DNA of 37,007 bases from Sedimenticola sp. (GTDB lineage Bacteria > Pseudomonadota > Gammaproteobacteria > Chromatiales > Chromatiaceae). Shown one piece after another: positions 12,351 through 22,943 of this stretch. The notes below the pieces were generated by a model that saw only the letters and a program-made list of their open reading frames with translations, was not told where the DNA came from and ran no database searches. The stretch's first letter is position 1. Every line of letters begins with the position of its first letter. The stretch is from positions 1 through 37,007 of the forward strand of contig JALVEB010000074.1 in NCBI GenBank assembly GCA_027008705.1. Reading direction: 5' to 3'. The translations under genes were made by a program, and so were the position numbers.

Positions 12351-12845
12351 ATGCCCAGCCAATCTACCCAACCGGCGCCCACGGCCATGAACGGCACCCG
12401 GCAAACCACGCCCCAGCCACGCGCGCCGGAGCTGTGGCGCCTTCTGATCGCCATGGTCTATGACAGCCTGCTGGTCGTTTCGATCCTGATCGTCGCCTCC
12501 GCGATCGTGGTCGTGCCCTTCGGCCTGATCACCGGCGCGGCGATACCCGGCAACCATCCGTTGTTCCGCCTGTGGCTGGCGACAGCGGTCGCCGCGTTCT
12601 TCCTGTGGTTCTGGGTTCACGGCGGCCAGACGCTGGGCATGCGCGCCTGGCGCATGCGCGTGGTGCGCATGGACGGTCAGTCCCTGCGCTGGCGGGACGC
12701 CATCGCGCGGCTGCTCGCCAGTCTGCTCTCATGGGCCGCTTGTGGGCTGGGCTTCGCATGGATCCTGGTCGGCCCGCAACACCGCACCTGGCACGACCGG
12801 CTGGCCGGTACCCGCTTGGTGATGGTGAAGAAAAACCGCTCATAG
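12351..12845 (+). CDS. RDD-family integral membrane protein
   Basis: A 164-residue protein with the RDD layout: an Arg/Asp pair in the first helix (LWRLLIAMVYDSLLVV), a hydrophobic stretch through about residue 60, a second helix LWLATAVAAFFLWFW followed by the loop GGQTLGMRAWRMRVVR, and a last helix LLSWAACGLGFAWILVG followed by RTWHDRLAGT. The loop GQTLGxRxxxxRVVxxDG and the HDRLAGT tail are the family's signature. The ATG at 12351 has AGGAG about 7 bp upstream. RDD proteins are thought to be transporters or ion exchangers, but the function here is unknown. The gene converges on pflA with only 19 bp between stops. Confidence 0.9.
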   Translation: MPSQSTQPAPTAMNGTRQTTPQPRAPELWRLLIAMVYDSLLVVSILIVASAIVVVPFGLITGAAIPGNHPLFRLWLATAVAAFFLWFWVHGGQTLGMRAWRMRVVRMDGQSLRWRDAIARLLASLLSWAACGLGFAWILVGPQHRTWHDRLAGTRLVMVKKNRS

Positions 12846-12864
12846 ACACCGCTTCGGAGCAGGC

Positions 12865-13659
12865 TCAATAGAGGGTCGAATGGCCATATGCCTCGAGGAT
12901 CGCGGCAATCCGTTGCAGCGTTTCGCGCGGCGGCGGCCTCGTCCCCTGCAACGGATAGGCGTGCCCCATCGCCTCCCACTTGTGGCGACCCAATTCGTGA
13001 TAGGGAATCAGCTCGACGCAGACGATGTTGTCCATGTCGGCGAGGAACTGGCCAAGACGATGCGCCGAGGGTTCGTCATCGGTAAACCCCGGCACCACGA
13101 CATAGCGGATGCGGGTTTCCTGCCCACGCGCGTGCAAGCGCCGGGCGAAAGCCAGGATATGGCGATTCGGCGCGCCCACCAGCTCGCGGTGGATGTCCTC
13201 GTCGATCTGCTTCAGATCCAGCATCACGAGATCGGTCACATCGAGCACCGCGTCGATCAGCGGGGAATGACGACGGGTTACGCCATTGGTGTCCAGGCAG
13301 GTATGCAGCCCTTCGGCCCGGGCCGCTGAAAACAGCGCGCGAACGAACTCCGGCTGCAACATCGGCTCGCCGCCGGAAACCGTGATTCCGCCGCCGGACG
13401 CCTTCATGAAATGGCGGTAGCTCAGGGCCTCGTCGAGGATCTCGGCGACGCTCGCCTCGCGCCCGCCGCGAAGATCCCAGGTGTCGCGGTTGTGGCAGTA
13501 CTGGCAGCGCAGCAGACAGCCCTGGGTAAACACCACGAAGCGGATACCCGGGCCATCCACCGCGCCGCAGGACTCGAACGAATGGATGCGTCCGCGCGTC
13601 GCCCGCAGCGCGTCGGCGGACGGGCTACAGCGATTGGGTGAAGGTTCTTGCAATGACAT
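12865..13659 (-). CDS. pflA: Pyruvate formate-lyase activating enzyme (radical SAM)
   Basis: PflA uses a [4Fe-4S] cluster and S-adenosylmethionine to create the glycyl radical on PflB. The 264-residue protein has [20 protein letters not shown] and the radical SAM cluster CX3CX2C at Cys48, Cys52 and Cys55 (CLLRCQYC), then [17 protein letters not shown] and LDTNG, LDLKQID blocks. The N-terminus is about 15-20 residues longer than typical PflA, and the first 35 bp of the gene overlap the end of pflB. No Shine-Dalgarno site precedes the ATG, so translation is probably coupled to pflB. It would work only without oxygen. Confidence 0.96.
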   Translation of the reverse strand: MSLQEPSPNRCSPSADALRATRGRIHSFESCGAVDGPGIRFVVFTQGCLLRCQYCHNRDTWDLRGGREASVAEILDEALSYRHFMKASGGGITVSGGEPMLQPEFVRALFSAARAEGLHTCLDTNGVTRRHSPLIDAVLDVTDLVMLDLKQIDEDIHRELVGAPNRHILAFARRLHARGQETRIRYVVVPGFTDDEPSAHRLGQFLADMDNIVCVELIPYHELGRHKWEAMGHAYPLQGTRPPPRETLQRIAAILEAYGHSTLY

Positions 13660-15901
13660 CGAGGTGCTGATCGCGCGTCAATGAATTGAAGCGCACGGCA
13701 TAGCCCGAGACGCGAATCGTCAGCTGCGGGTAGTTCTCGGGGTTTTCCATGGCATCGAGCAGCATCTCCCGGTTCATGACGTTGACGTTCAAATGCTGTC
13801 CGCCCTCGATCCCAGGTTCGTTGTGAAAATAGCCATCGATCAATCCGGCCAGGTTGGCCCGCTGCGTGGCGACCTGCTTGCCCAGGGTGTTCGGCACGAT
13901 CGAGAAGGTGTACGAGATGCCGTCCTTCGCATGAGCGTAAGGCAGTTTTCCGACCGAGGTCAGCGAGGCCACCGCGCCCTTGCGGTCACGCCCATGCATC
14001 GGGTTGGCGCCGGGCGCGAAAGGCTCGCCGGCACGGCGACCGTCCGGGGTGTTGCCGGTTTTCTTGCCATACACGACATTCGAGGTGATCGTCAGCACCG
14101 ATTGGGTCGGCACCGCGTCACGGTAGAAGCGATGCCGGCGCAGCTTGCCCATGAAGCGCTCGACCAGCTCGCAGGCGATGTCGTCGACGCGGGCATCGTT
14201 GTTGCCGAAGGTCGGGAAATCCCCTTCGATCTCGAAATCGACCGCGATACCCTGCTCGTCACGGATCGGGCGCACCTTCGCGTACTTGATCGCCGACAAG
14301 GAATCGGCCACGACCGACAAACCGGCGATGCCACAGGCCATGGTGCGCTTCACATCGCGATCGTGCAGCGCCATCTGGGCCGCCTCATAGCTGTACTTGT
14401 CATGCATGTAGTGGATCATGTTCAACGCGGTGACGTACTGGGTGGATACCCAGTCCATCATCTCATCAAGGCGCTGACAGACCTCGTCGTAGTCCAGCAC
14501 CTCGCCGGCCAGCGGCGCTTGCGCCGGACCGACCTGCATCTTGAGCTTCTCGTCAACGCCACCGTTGATCGCGTACAGCAGGGTCTTGGCCAGGTTCACG
14601 CGGGCGCCGAAAAACTGCATCTGCCTGCCCACCACCATCGGCGATACACAGCAAGCGATGGCATAGTCGTCGGAATCCAGATCCGGCCGCATCAAGTCGT
14701 CGTTCTCGTACTGAATCGATGAAGTATCGATCGAGACCCGGGCGCAGAAATGCTTGAATCCCTCGGGCAGGCGTTCCGACCACAACACAGTGATGTTCGG
14801 CTCCGGCGACGGCCCCATGGTGTAGAGGGTGTTGAGCACCCGGAAGCTGGTGCGCGTCACCAGCGTGCGACCGTCCTTGCCCATGCCGCCGATGGACTCG
14901 GTGGCCCAGATCGGATCCCCCGAGAACAGCTCGTCGTATTCCGGCGTGCGCAGAAAGCGCACCATGCGCAGCTTCATGACGAAATGATCGATCAGCTCCT
15001 GAGCCTGCTCCTCGTCGATCCGACCCGCCGCCAGATCGCGCTCGAAATAGATATCCAGGAAGGTGGAAACCCGCCCCAGCGACATCGCCGCGCCATTCTG
15101 CGACTTGACCGCGGCCAGATAGGCGAAATAGACCCACTGCACAGCCTCGCGCGCGGTGGTCGCCGGCCCCGAGATGTCGAAGCCGTATTTCGCCGCCATC
15201 TCCTTCATCTGCTCCAGCGCCCGGTGCTGCTCCGCCAGCTCTTCGCGAAGCTGAATCGTCATGCACAGATCCTCACCCCGCTCGACCCGCGGCTGAAGGG
15301 AATGGAACTGGGCGACCTTGTCACGCATCAGGTAGTCGACTCCATACAGCGCAACACGGCGGAAATCGGCGATGATGCGACCACGGCCGTAGGCATCCGG
15401 CAGACCGGTCAGAATCCCCGCCTTGCGGCACTTGAGGATATCGGGGGTATAGACGTCGAAAACACCCTGATTATGGGTCTTGCGATACTCGGTGAAGGTT
15501 TTCTTCACCGCCGGATCGAGCTCGCGGCCATAGGCCTTGCACGAAGCTTCGACCATGCGTACCCCCCCGTTGGGCATGATCGCGCGCTTCAGCGGCGCAT
15601 CGGTTTGCAGGCCGACGATGGTTTCCAGCTCCTTGTCGATATAGCCCGCCTCGTGCGAGGTGATCGTCGATGGCACGGCGGTATCGAAATCCAGTGGCGC
15701 GTGAGTGGCGTTTTCCTTCTTGATCCCTTCCATGACCTGCCGCCACAGACGCTGCGTCGCCGCGGTGGCGCGCTCCTCGAGAAAGGCATCATCGCCCTCG
15801 TAAGGCGTGTAATTCTTCTGGACGAAATCACGGACATTGACTTCATTCTTCCAGTCCCCCGGGACGAAACCGTCCCAGGCGCGTGCAAACTGCTCTTCCA
15901 T
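13625..15901 (-). CDS. pflB: Formate C-acetyltransferase (pyruvate formate-lyase)
   Basis: PflB splits pyruvate with CoA into acetyl-CoA and formate by glycyl-radical chemistry. The 758-residue length is close to E. coli PflB (760). The paired catalytic cysteines appear in [10 protein letters not shown], and the radical-bearing glycine is Gly733 in the C-terminal [16 protein letters not shown] block. The start [12 protein letters not shown] matches the PflB N-terminus. The gene is followed by pflA with a 35-bp overlap. In a sulfur bacterium this gives fermentative use of pyruvate or stored glycogen in the dark without oxygen. No formate channel (focA) gene accompanies it. Confidence 0.97.
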   Translation of the reverse strand: MEEQFARAWDGFVPGDWKNEVNVRDFVQKNYTPYEGDDAFLEERATAATQRLWRQVMEGIKKENATHAPLDFDTAVPSTITSHEAGYIDKELETIVGLQTDAPLKRAIMPNGGVRMVEASCKAYGRELDPAVKKTFTEYRKTHNQGVFDVYTPDILKCRKAGILTGLPDAYGRGRIIADFRRVALYGVDYLMRDKVAQFHSLQPRVERGEDLCMTIQLREELAEQHRALEQMKEMAAKYGFDISGPATTAREAVQWVYFAYLAAVKSQNGAAMSLGRVSTFLDIYFERDLAAGRIDEEQAQELIDHFVMKLRMVRFLRTPEYDELFSGDPIWATESIGGMGKDGRTLVTRTSFRVLNTLYTMGPSPEPNITVLWSERLPEGFKHFCARVSIDTSSIQYENDDLMRPDLDSDDYAIACCVSPMVVGRQMQFFGARVNLAKTLLYAINGGVDEKLKMQVGPAQAPLAGEVLDYDEVCQRLDEMMDWVSTQYVTALNMIHYMHDKYSYEAAQMALHDRDVKRTMACGIAGLSVVADSLSAIKYAKVRPIRDEQGIAVDFEIEGDFPTFGNNDARVDDIACELVERFMGKLRRHRFYRDAVPTQSVLTITSNVVYGKKTGNTPDGRRAGEPFAPGANPMHGRDRKGAVASLTSVGKLPYAHAKDGISYTFSIVPNTLGKQVATQRANLAGLIDGYFHNEPGIEGGQHLNVNVMNREMLLDAMENPENYPQLTIRVSGYAVRFNSLTRDQHLDVIARTFTQSL

Positions 15902-16326
15902 ATTTCATCACCTGCTTAACAACCGACTTCGATTCAACCTCCCCATGCTCCCGACTCGACCGGGCATCCGGATTCCCCGCATGCATGCCCGCTCCCGACA
16001 GGAAGCGCCGCCGAACCCACAGGGGGGATTCAGGGCATTTTTCGGAAGGAGCAGCCAATCGCGGCATCTGCGTGGTAATGAGGCGCCATTATTGACGATG
16101 AAGTTACCCCGCATTGCCCGACGGGTCATGGGAACGCATCGAATACTACCGCTAGAAAACAGGTGGCATTACGTCAAAATTGTGAACTATTGTGAAGCAT
16201 CCGACATCCGAGAACCGGCGCACAACTTTTGCGCGAGAGCATGAGGACGTTGGCCCAGCTTACGCAAACCTCGGCAAATCCTTTCGTCTTGCTCCTGTTG
16301 CGCATCGTGGCTTGAGGAGGGGACAT
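15902..16326. other. Divergent intergenic region between pflB and pgm, left part
   Basis: These 425 bp hold no credible gene. Visible details are a 10-bp direct repeat (ATTGTGAACT, ATTGTGAAGC at 16180-16199), a small hairpin GCGCA/TGCGC near 16217-16233, and an FNR-like half site TTGACGATGAAGTT near 16093 that lacks the second half. The pflB promoter must lie here, but no -35/-10 pair is strong enough to call. Family A copy 2 begins at 16327. Confidence 0.5.
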
Positions 16327-16489
16327 TATACTCGTCGCCCACGAATTTTCGGCCACTGCGACCGCCCCTCGCACCCGTGGGCGTTGTTGCGGAAACTCGC
16401 CATAGAATGAGCTATGACTCGCTTCCGCGCCTAGCCCACGGCGCGAGGAACGGTCTCGAAAATCCGAAAATTCATGGGCGACGAGTATA
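16327..16489. repeat. Family A MITE-like palindromic element, copy 2 (163 bp)
   Basis: Full-length copy: left tip TATACTCGTCGCCCACGAA, right tip TTCATGGGCGACGAGTATA. Internal complementary blocks include GCACCCGTGGGC with GCCCACGGCGC and TGCGGAAACTCGCCATAG with CTATGACTCGCTTCCGC, with the tip of the fold near 16403-16411. It is in the reverse internal order compared with copy 1. It lies in the divergent pflB-pgm gap, 122 bp before the pgm start. Confidence 0.87.
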
Positions 16490-16592
16490 GAACAGGAGAT
16501 TTTTCAGTGAACTTCGGAAACCCCATTGCCCCGCCCTGCTGACCCGGATCAATATACGGAAACCGCCTCGTTACTATAGAATCCCCGAATGA

Positions 16593-18251
<1,659 letters not shown>

Positions 18252-18283
18252 CCCGGAAAATTCATGAATCACACGCGCCCTAC

Positions 18284-18393
18284 TATACTCGTCGCCCATG
18301 AATTTCCCGCTACCGCGACCGTCGGCGTCATTGCGAAAACCCCCATAGACCGAGCCATGACGCGTTTCCGCGCCTGCCCCATGGGCGACACAT
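18284..18393. repeat. Family A MITE-like element, copy 3 (decayed, about 110 bp)
   Basis: The left tip TATACTCGTCGCCCATGAA is intact and the apical CCATAGACCGAGCCATGACGCGTT part is recognisable, but one internal stem block is missing and the right tip has drifted to CCATGGGCGACACATAAC. Just upstream, at 18255-18265, a GAAAATTCATG string resembles the inside of a right tip. The copy separates pgm from the FNR promoter of the next gene. Confidence 0.7.
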
Positions 18394-18418
18394 AACATTA
18401 CCCCAGTCAAGGAATAAC

Positions 18419-18432
18419 TTGACCTGGATCAA
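18419..18432 (+). promoter_or_regulatory. FNR/Anr binding site
   Basis: TTGACCTGGATCAA matches the FNR consensus TTGAT-N4-ATCAA at nine of ten positions. Its centre (18425.5) lies exactly where a class II FNR activator site should be relative to the AATAAT box at 18455-18460: a start at about 18467 puts the site at -41.5. It points to oxygen-controlled, anaerobic activation of the hemerythrin-like gene. Confidence 0.8.
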
Positions 18433-18454
18433 GTCCCGGAATCCCGCGCAGCGT

Positions 18455-18460
18455 AATAAT
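18455..18460 (+). promoter_or_regulatory. -10 box of FNR-dependent promoter
   Basis: AATAAT (within TAATAAT) lies 23 bp after the FNR site, giving a predicted transcript start near 18467 and a leader of about 100 nt. There is no -35 box, as expected when FNR overlaps that position. Confidence 0.65.
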
Positions 18461-18567
18461 CATTTCAAGGGTCCATGCCGCCCGGCGTCGTTTTATCCAA
18501 TAACAAGAATCCAGTGGCGCCGAGAGCCAGGGCTTTCCTTTACATTGCACCAAGGAGGATAACTGTC

Positions 18568-19014
18568 ATGGTTACCTATGAAGAACTCCACACCCAGAAC
18601 CACAAAATCACCGAACTGACCAACATCCTGTCGCGCTTGCTCGAAGACCGCACGCTCTGCGATTCCGAGGTCACATGCGACCTGTTCTACCGCTACGTGG
18701 AAACCGTCAAGGAGCACTTGAACACCACCGACGCGGGCCTCTACGCCCGTCTGCTCTCCGCTGGAGACCAGAAGGCAGCCAACACCGCGCGGAAATTCAT
18801 GAGCGGCTCGCAAGAGATCAAACGCATCTTCGCCAGCTACCTGAAGAAATGGTGCGAGCCAAAGAACCGCAAACTGATCATTCGCGACCACGATCGTTTT
18901 CTGAACGAAACGGAAGAGATGTTTCAAATGGTGCTGGATCGCATCCTCGACGAAACCGAGCACCTCTACCCGCTGATTCGCGAAATCACCGGTGACGAGG
19001 TGAAGGCCGCCTGA
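18568..19014 (+). CDS. Hemerythrin-like (HHE) helical protein
   Basis: A 148-residue soluble, all-helical protein that looks like a single HHE (hemerythrin-like) domain. Possible metal ligands are His12 (NHKITEL), His50 with Asp55 (VKEHLNTTDAGLY), His108 (RDHDRF), and Glu131/His132 in DETEHLYPLI, the last being the typical closing motif. Such proteins bind a di-iron centre and sense, store or detoxify O2 or NO, or repair Fe-S clusters. The ATG at 18568 follows a strong AAGGAGG; an ATG at 18475 in frame has no such site. An FNR promoter upstream and two hairpins downstream make it a single-gene transcript. The ligand pattern is not canonical, so the family call is likely but not certain. Confidence 0.7.
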   Translation: MVTYEELHTQNHKITELTNILSRLLEDRTLCDSEVTCDLFYRYVETVKEHLNTTDAGLYARLLSAGDQKAANTARKFMSGSQEIKRIFASYLKKWCEPKNRKLIIRDHDRFLNETEEMFQMVLDRILDETEHLYPLIREITGDEVKAA

Positions 19015-19030
19015 GGCCCGCCGCGACCGC

Positions 19031-19057
19031 GGGCCGGAACACTGCTTTTTCCGGCCC
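19031..19057 (+). terminator. Hairpin downstream of the hemerythrin-like gene
   Basis: Perfect inverted repeat GGGCCGGAA/TTCCGGCCC with a 9-nt loop, 16 bp after the stop codon. No T-run follows, so it may block 3' exonucleases rather than end transcription. An overlapping alternative pairing GGCCCGC/GCGGGCC exists at 19016-19034. Confidence 0.45.
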
Positions 19058-19070
19058 GGACGCCACATCG

Positions 19071-19096
19071 AACGGAGGCTGACCGCCTCCGTTTTT
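19071..19096 (+). terminator. Rho-independent terminator
   Basis: Stem AACGGAGGC/GCCTCCGTT with a 5-nt loop is followed directly by a T-run ending TTTTTC. It ends the transcript of the hemerythrin-like gene just before family A copy 4. Confidence 0.8.
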
Positions 19097-19098
19097 CG

Positions 19099-19233
19099 TA
19101 TACTCGTCGCCCGTGAAGCTTCAGTTGTTCGAGGTCGTTCCTCACGCCCGTGGACCAGGCGCGGAAACGCGTCATGGCCCGGTCTATGGGAGTTTTCGCA
19201 ACGACGCCCAGGGGGAGCGAGGGGCGGTCGCAT
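19099..19233. repeat. Family A MITE-like element, copy 4 (right arm missing)
   Basis: Begins TATACTCGTCGCCCGTGAA and aligns along its length with copy 1 (for example GTTCCTCACGCCCGTGG, GGCGCGGAAACGCGTCATGG), up to GGGCGGTCGCA near 19231. The right terminal arm is absent, and family B copy 3 begins within a few bases, so a second repeat seems to have replaced or deleted it. Confidence 0.75.
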
Positions 19234-19235
19234 AA

Positions 19236-19336
19236 GTACCGCGGAACCGGTGCGGCGGTGCCGAAAAACTGCGCCGTTGCCCGATCCGCGACACTTGATC
19301 GGGCCTGCGCCTCGTCAGATCAATGGCTTTTCAATG
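19236..19336. repeat. Family B repeat with REP hairpin, copy 3
   Basis: Starts GTACCGCGGAACCGG like copy 1, contains the inverted repeat GCCCGATC/GATCGGGC at about 19279-19304, and ends CAGATCAATGGCTTTTCAATG. On the minus strand the tetranucleotide is GCAG instead of GTAG. The stop codon of the DUF6455 gene (19320-19322) lies in the repeat. Confidence 0.75.
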
Positions 19337-19706
19337 CGGTCGCCCTGGCGCGGGCCGTGACCAGCTCTTTCAACGAGTGTTCGTTCTCGCAGTAGCCGAT
19401 CTCATCCACGCTGACATCGCCGGTGGCGAGCTTTTCGTCACAGGCATCGGTGTGGCCGCAAGCGGCGCAACGCCGCATCTGCGCGTCGATGTCGGTGATG
19501 CGGCCGTGATGCACATAGGCATCGACGTTTACGCCCAGCGCCGCGAGCATGCGGCCAAGGCGCAGTTGGTCGACCCGCGCGGCAAGCGCCTCGCGGTATT
19601 TCAGGCCGGCTCTCATGTTGAATACGATGGCGATCGGCAACAGCACGATGAATGCCAGCAAAGCGATACCCAATACGGCATAGGCAACGTAGCCAAGGAT
19701 TTCCAT
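19320..19706 (-). CDS. DUF6455-type small membrane protein with four-Cys cluster
   Basis: A 128-residue protein with one N-terminal membrane helix (residues about 5-30), a basic linker, and a cytoplasmic or periplasmic domain starting GRMLAALGVNVDAY. Four cysteines at 80, 83, 89 and 106 (RRCAACGHTDAC and GYCEN) fit the DUF6455 pattern and could bind a metal or form disulfides. The start ATG has GGAGG at good spacing. The last codons are encoded by family B copy 3, so the C-terminus may have been altered by the repeat. The upstream 127 bp are very AT-rich and probably hold its promoter. Function is unknown. Confidence 0.75.
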   Translation of the reverse strand: MEILGYVAYAVLGIALLAFIVLLPIAIVFNMRAGLKYREALAARVDQLRLGRMLAALGVNVDAYVHHGRITDIDAQMRRCAACGHTDACDEKLATGDVSVDEIGYCENEHSLKELVTARARATALKSH

Positions 19707-19833
19707 ACCTGCCTCCGGTTGTGGATTTATCCTGTACCTTAGCTCATCGAAGCGATAAAGAAAATAAAAAATCCATTTAAATCATCATGTTAAAATAACT
19801 ATATATGCTGATTCCCTGATTCCGGACGGAGGC

Positions 19834-21588
19834 TTATCGTTTCTTCGGCGGCAGGATGTCGGTAATGCTGCCCTCGGCGACCTCGGCGGCGAAGCACAGG
19901 GTTTCGCTGAGCGTCGGGTGCGGGTGGATGGTCAGGCCGATATCTTCCATGTCGGCGCCCATCTCCAGCGCAAGCACGGCTTCGGCGATCAGTTCGCCGG
20001 CGTTGACGCCGACGATGCCGGCACCGAGGATGCGTCGGGTCTCGGGATCGAACAGCAGCTTGGTCAGACCCTCGTCGCGGCCGATGCCGAGCGCGCGTCC
20101 GCTGGCGGCCCAGGGGAAAACGGCCTTTTCGTAAACCACGCCTTTTGCCTTGGCTTCGGTCTCGGTGAGGCCCATCCAGGCGATCTCGGGGTCGGTGTAG
20201 GCCACCGAGGGGATGGTCATCGGGTCGAACACCGCTTTTTGGCCGGCGATGACTTCGGCGGCGACCTTGGCTTCGTGGGTGGCCTTGTGCGCCAGCATCG
20301 GGTTGCCGACGACATCGCCGATGGCGAAGATGTGCGGAACGTTGGTACGCATCTGCTCATCGACCGGGATGAAGCCGCGTTCGTCGACCTGTACGCCGGC
20401 CTTGTCGGCGTCGATCGAGGCGCCGTTGGGCCGCCGGCCGACGGCGACGAGCACGCGATCGTAGCTGCGCGGACCGTCCTGCGGGGCGTTGGCGCCGTCG
20501 AACGTGACTTTCAGGCCGTTCTTCAGCGCTTCGATGGCGGTGACCTGGGTCGATAGCATGATGTCGCCGACGCGGCCCTTCAGGCGCTTTTGCAGCGGTC
20601 GCACCAGGTCTGGGTCGCAACCCGGGATCAGGCCGGGCTGCATCTCGACGATGTCGATATGGGTGCCGAGGGTGCTGTAGACGGTGGCCATTTCGAGGCC
20701 GATGATGCCGCCGCCGATAACGAGCATGCGTTTGGGCACATCGGCCAGCGCGAGCGCGCCGGTGGAGTCGATCAGGCGCGGGTCGTCGTTCGGAAACGAG
20801 GGGATGCGCACCGCGCTGGAGCCACAGGCGATGATGGCGTGCTCGAAACGGATGCGGGTGGTGCCACCCTCGCCTTCGACGAGCAGGGTGTGCGGCGATT
20901 CGAAGCGCCCGACGCCGGTGACGACCTCGACCTTGCGTTGCCGGGCCAGGGCCTTCAGGCCACCGGTGAGACGGCCGACGACCTTGTCCTTGCCGGCGCG
21001 CAGCGCGTCGAGATCGACCTTCGGCTCGGCGAAGGTGACGCCCATGTGGCTCAGTTCGGCGGCTTCGTTGATGACATCGGCGGTATGCAGCAGGGCCTTC
21101 GATGGGATGCAGCCGACGTTCAGACAGACGCCGCCGAGCGCGGAATAGCGCTCGACGAGGGCGACCTTGCGCCCGAGGTCGGCAGCGCGGAAGGCAGCGG
21201 TGTAGCCGCCGGGGCCGGCGCCCAGAACCAGCACCTGGACATTGAGATCGGCTTCTCCGGCGGCGCTGGCCGGTGCGCTGGCGGTTGGCTTCTCGCGCGC
21301 CGGCGCATCTTGCCCGGCAGCGGACCCGGCCTGGTCTTGGGCTTCGTCATCGCTTTCCAGCGTCAACAGCAGGTCGCCTTGCGAGACCTTGTCGCCGACC
21401 GCGACTTTCAGCTCTTTGACGCGCCCGCCTTGCGGTGACGGGATCTCCATCGTCGCCTTGTCGCTCTCGAGGGTCAACAAGGAGTCCTCGGGCTGCACCT
21501 GATCGCCGGGCGAGACCAGGAGCTCGATGATCTCGACGCTGTCGAAATCGCCGATGTCGGGCAGGGTCACATCAACCGTTTGCGTCAT
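19834..21588 (-). CDS. lpdA: Dihydrolipoyl dehydrogenase (E3) with N-terminal lipoyl domain
   Basis: E3 reoxidises the dihydrolipoyl arms of pyruvate dehydrogenase with NAD+. The 584-residue protein is longer than plain E3 because it begins with a lipoyl domain (residues 1-80, lipoyl Lys44 in ESDKATME), joined by an Ala/Pro-rich linker (82-112). The flavoprotein part has the FAD motif LVLGAGPGGYTAAF, redox cysteines Cys155 and Cys160 (GGVCLNVGCIPSKALL), the NAD-binding GGGIIGLEMATVY, and the C-terminal His-Glu pair in HPHPTLSE. It is the third gene of the aceE-aceF-lpdA operon, 30 bp after aceF. Lipoyl-carrying E3 enzymes are known in Neisseria, Pseudomonas relatives and other proteobacteria. 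Confidence 0.96.
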   Translation of the reverse strand: MTQTVDVTLPDIGDFDSVEIIELLVSPGDQVQPEDSLLTLESDKATMEIPSPQGGRVKELKVAVGDKVSQGDLLLTLESDDEAQDQAGSAAGQDAPAREKPTASAPASAAGEADLNVQVLVLGAGPGGYTAAFRAADLGRKVALVERYSALGGVCLNVGCIPSKALLHTADVINEAAELSHMGVTFAEPKVDLDALRAGKDKVVGRLTGGLKALARQRKVEVVTGVGRFESPHTLLVEGEGGTTRIRFEHAIIACGSSAVRIPSFPNDDPRLIDSTGALALADVPKRMLVIGGGIIGLEMATVYSTLGTHIDIVEMQPGLIPGCDPDLVRPLQKRLKGRVGDIMLSTQVTAIEALKNGLKVTFDGANAPQDGPRSYDRVLVAVGRRPNGASIDADKAGVQVDERGFIPVDEQMRTNVPHIFAIGDVVGNPMLAHKATHEAKVAAEVIAGQKAVFDPMTIPSVAYTDPEIAWMGLTETEAKAKGVVYEKAVFPWAASGRALGIGRDEGLTKLLFDPETRRILGAGIVGVNAGELIAEAVLALEMGADMEDIGLTIHPHPTLSETLCFAAEVAEGSITDILPPKKR

Positions 21589-21618
21589 TCTCGCGTACCT
21601 CGGTTCGGTTGCGGCCGT

Positions 21619-22929
21619 CTACAGCAGCAGGCGGCGGATGTCCGACAGCAGGCCGGACAGGCAGGTGGTAAAACGGACGCCCTGGGCGCCGTCGATGACA
21701 CGGTGGTCATAGGAGAGTGCCAGCGGCAGCATCAGGCGCGGTACGAATTCGCTGCCATTCCAGACCGGTTTCATCGCCGAGCGGCTGACGCCGAGGATTG
21801 CGACCTCGGGGGCGTTGACGATGGGCGTGAACTGGGTGCCGCCGATGCCGCCAAGGCTGGAGATGGTGAAGCAGCCGCCTTGCATGTCGCCGGGAGCGAG
21901 CTTGCCGTCACGCGCCTTCTGGCTGATCTCCATCAATTCGCGGGCCAGCTCGAGGACGCTCTTGCGATCGACCTCGCGCACCACCGGCACGACCAGGCCG
22001 TTGGGGGTATCGACGGCCACGCCCAGGTTCAGGTATTGCTTCAGGATGAGGTTTTCCCCATCCGGGCTCAATGAGGCATTGAACTCGGGCATCTCGCGCA
22101 GCGCCTGGGCAACGGCCTTCATCAGGAAAGGCATGAGGGTCAGGCGCAGGTCCTGCTTCGCGGCGCTTTCCTTTTGTTGCTTGCGAAAGGCCTCCAGCTC
22201 GGTGATGTCGGCCTCGTCGAACTGGGTGACATGGGGCACCGCGAGCCAGGCGCCATGCAGGTGCGCGCCGCTGCGTTTCTTGATCCGCCCGAGGGGGCGG
22301 ACCTCGATCTCGCCGAACTGGCTGAAGTCGATCCGCGGCGCTTGCGGCAGGCCCGGCGCGACAGCGCCCGGCGCCGCCTGGACGCCGCCGGCGAGCGTGG
22401 ATTTGACGAAGCGGCGCACGTCGTCGCGAGTGATGCGGCCCTTCAGGCCGGTGCCGCCGACAAGGCTCAGGTCGACCCCCAGTTCACGCGCGAAACGCCG
22501 CACCGAGGGGCTGGCGTGAGGCTTGCGCCCGCTGCCGCTCGGCTCCGGCGGCACCGGGGCCGGGCGCGCCGGCGGTTCGCCGGCGGGTACCGGCGGCGGA
22601 CTCTCCGGCTCGGGTTCCAGCTCGGCTTCCGGAAGCGCTGGATGCCCGGCGTCGGGCGCATCGCCCGCGGGCGCGGTCTCCGCCCCGGCCTCGACCTCCA
22701 TCAGCGCGATCAGGTCGCCGACGTTGATCTTATCGCCCACATCGACCTTCAGCGCGACGATGCGCCCGGCCTCCGGTGCCGGGATCTCCATCGTCGCCTT
22801 ATCGCTTTCGAGCGTCAGCAGCGAGTCCTCGGCGGCGACTTCGTCCCCTTCCGAGACCAGCAGCTCGATGACCTCGACATCCTTGAAATCGCCGATGTCC
22901 GGCAAGCGCACTTCTTTTTGTACTGCCAT
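21619..22929 (-). CDS. aceF: Dihydrolipoamide acetyltransferase (E2) of pyruvate dehydrogenase
   Basis: E2 forms the core of pyruvate dehydrogenase and passes acetyl groups to CoA. The 436-residue protein has only one lipoyl domain (residues 1-80, lipoyl Lys44 in ESDKATME), a long Pro/Glu/Ala linker, the peripheral subunit-binding domain ([20 protein letters not shown]), and the acyltransferase domain ending with the active-site motif [11 protein letters not shown]. The ATG at 22929 is preceded by GAGGGG; an upstream start at 22947 would overlap aceE. Its lipoyl domain is nearly the same as that of lpdA. It lies 14 bp after aceE. Confidence 0.97.
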   Translation of the reverse strand: MAVQKEVRLPDIGDFKDVEVIELLVSEGDEVAAEDSLLTLESDKATMEIPAPEAGRIVALKVDVGDKINVGDLIALMEVEAGAETAPAGDAPDAGHPALPEAELEPEPESPPPVPAGEPPARPAPVPPEPSGSGRKPHASPSVRRFARELGVDLSLVGGTGLKGRITRDDVRRFVKSTLAGGVQAAPGAVAPGLPQAPRIDFSQFGEIEVRPLGRIKKRSGAHLHGAWLAVPHVTQFDEADITELEAFRKQQKESAAKQDLRLTLMPFLMKAVAQALREMPEFNASLSPDGENLILKQYLNLGVAVDTPNGLVVPVVREVDRKSVLELARELMEISQKARDGKLAPGDMQGGCFTISSLGGIGGTQFTPIVNAPEVAILGVSRSAMKPVWNGSEFVPRLMLPLALSYDHRVIDGAQGVRFTTCLSGLLSDIRRLLL

Positions 22930-22943
22930 CTGGATCCCCTCGA

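Noticed and set aside
16093-16106. Possible FNR site upstream of pflB (TTGACGATGAAGTT)
   Set aside because: Only the left half matches; the right half does not fit ATCAA, so it is not called.
18475-18567. Longer start for the hemerythrin-like protein
   Set aside because: No ribosome site, and the ATG lies only a few bases after the predicted transcript start; the ATG at 18568 has AAGGAGG.
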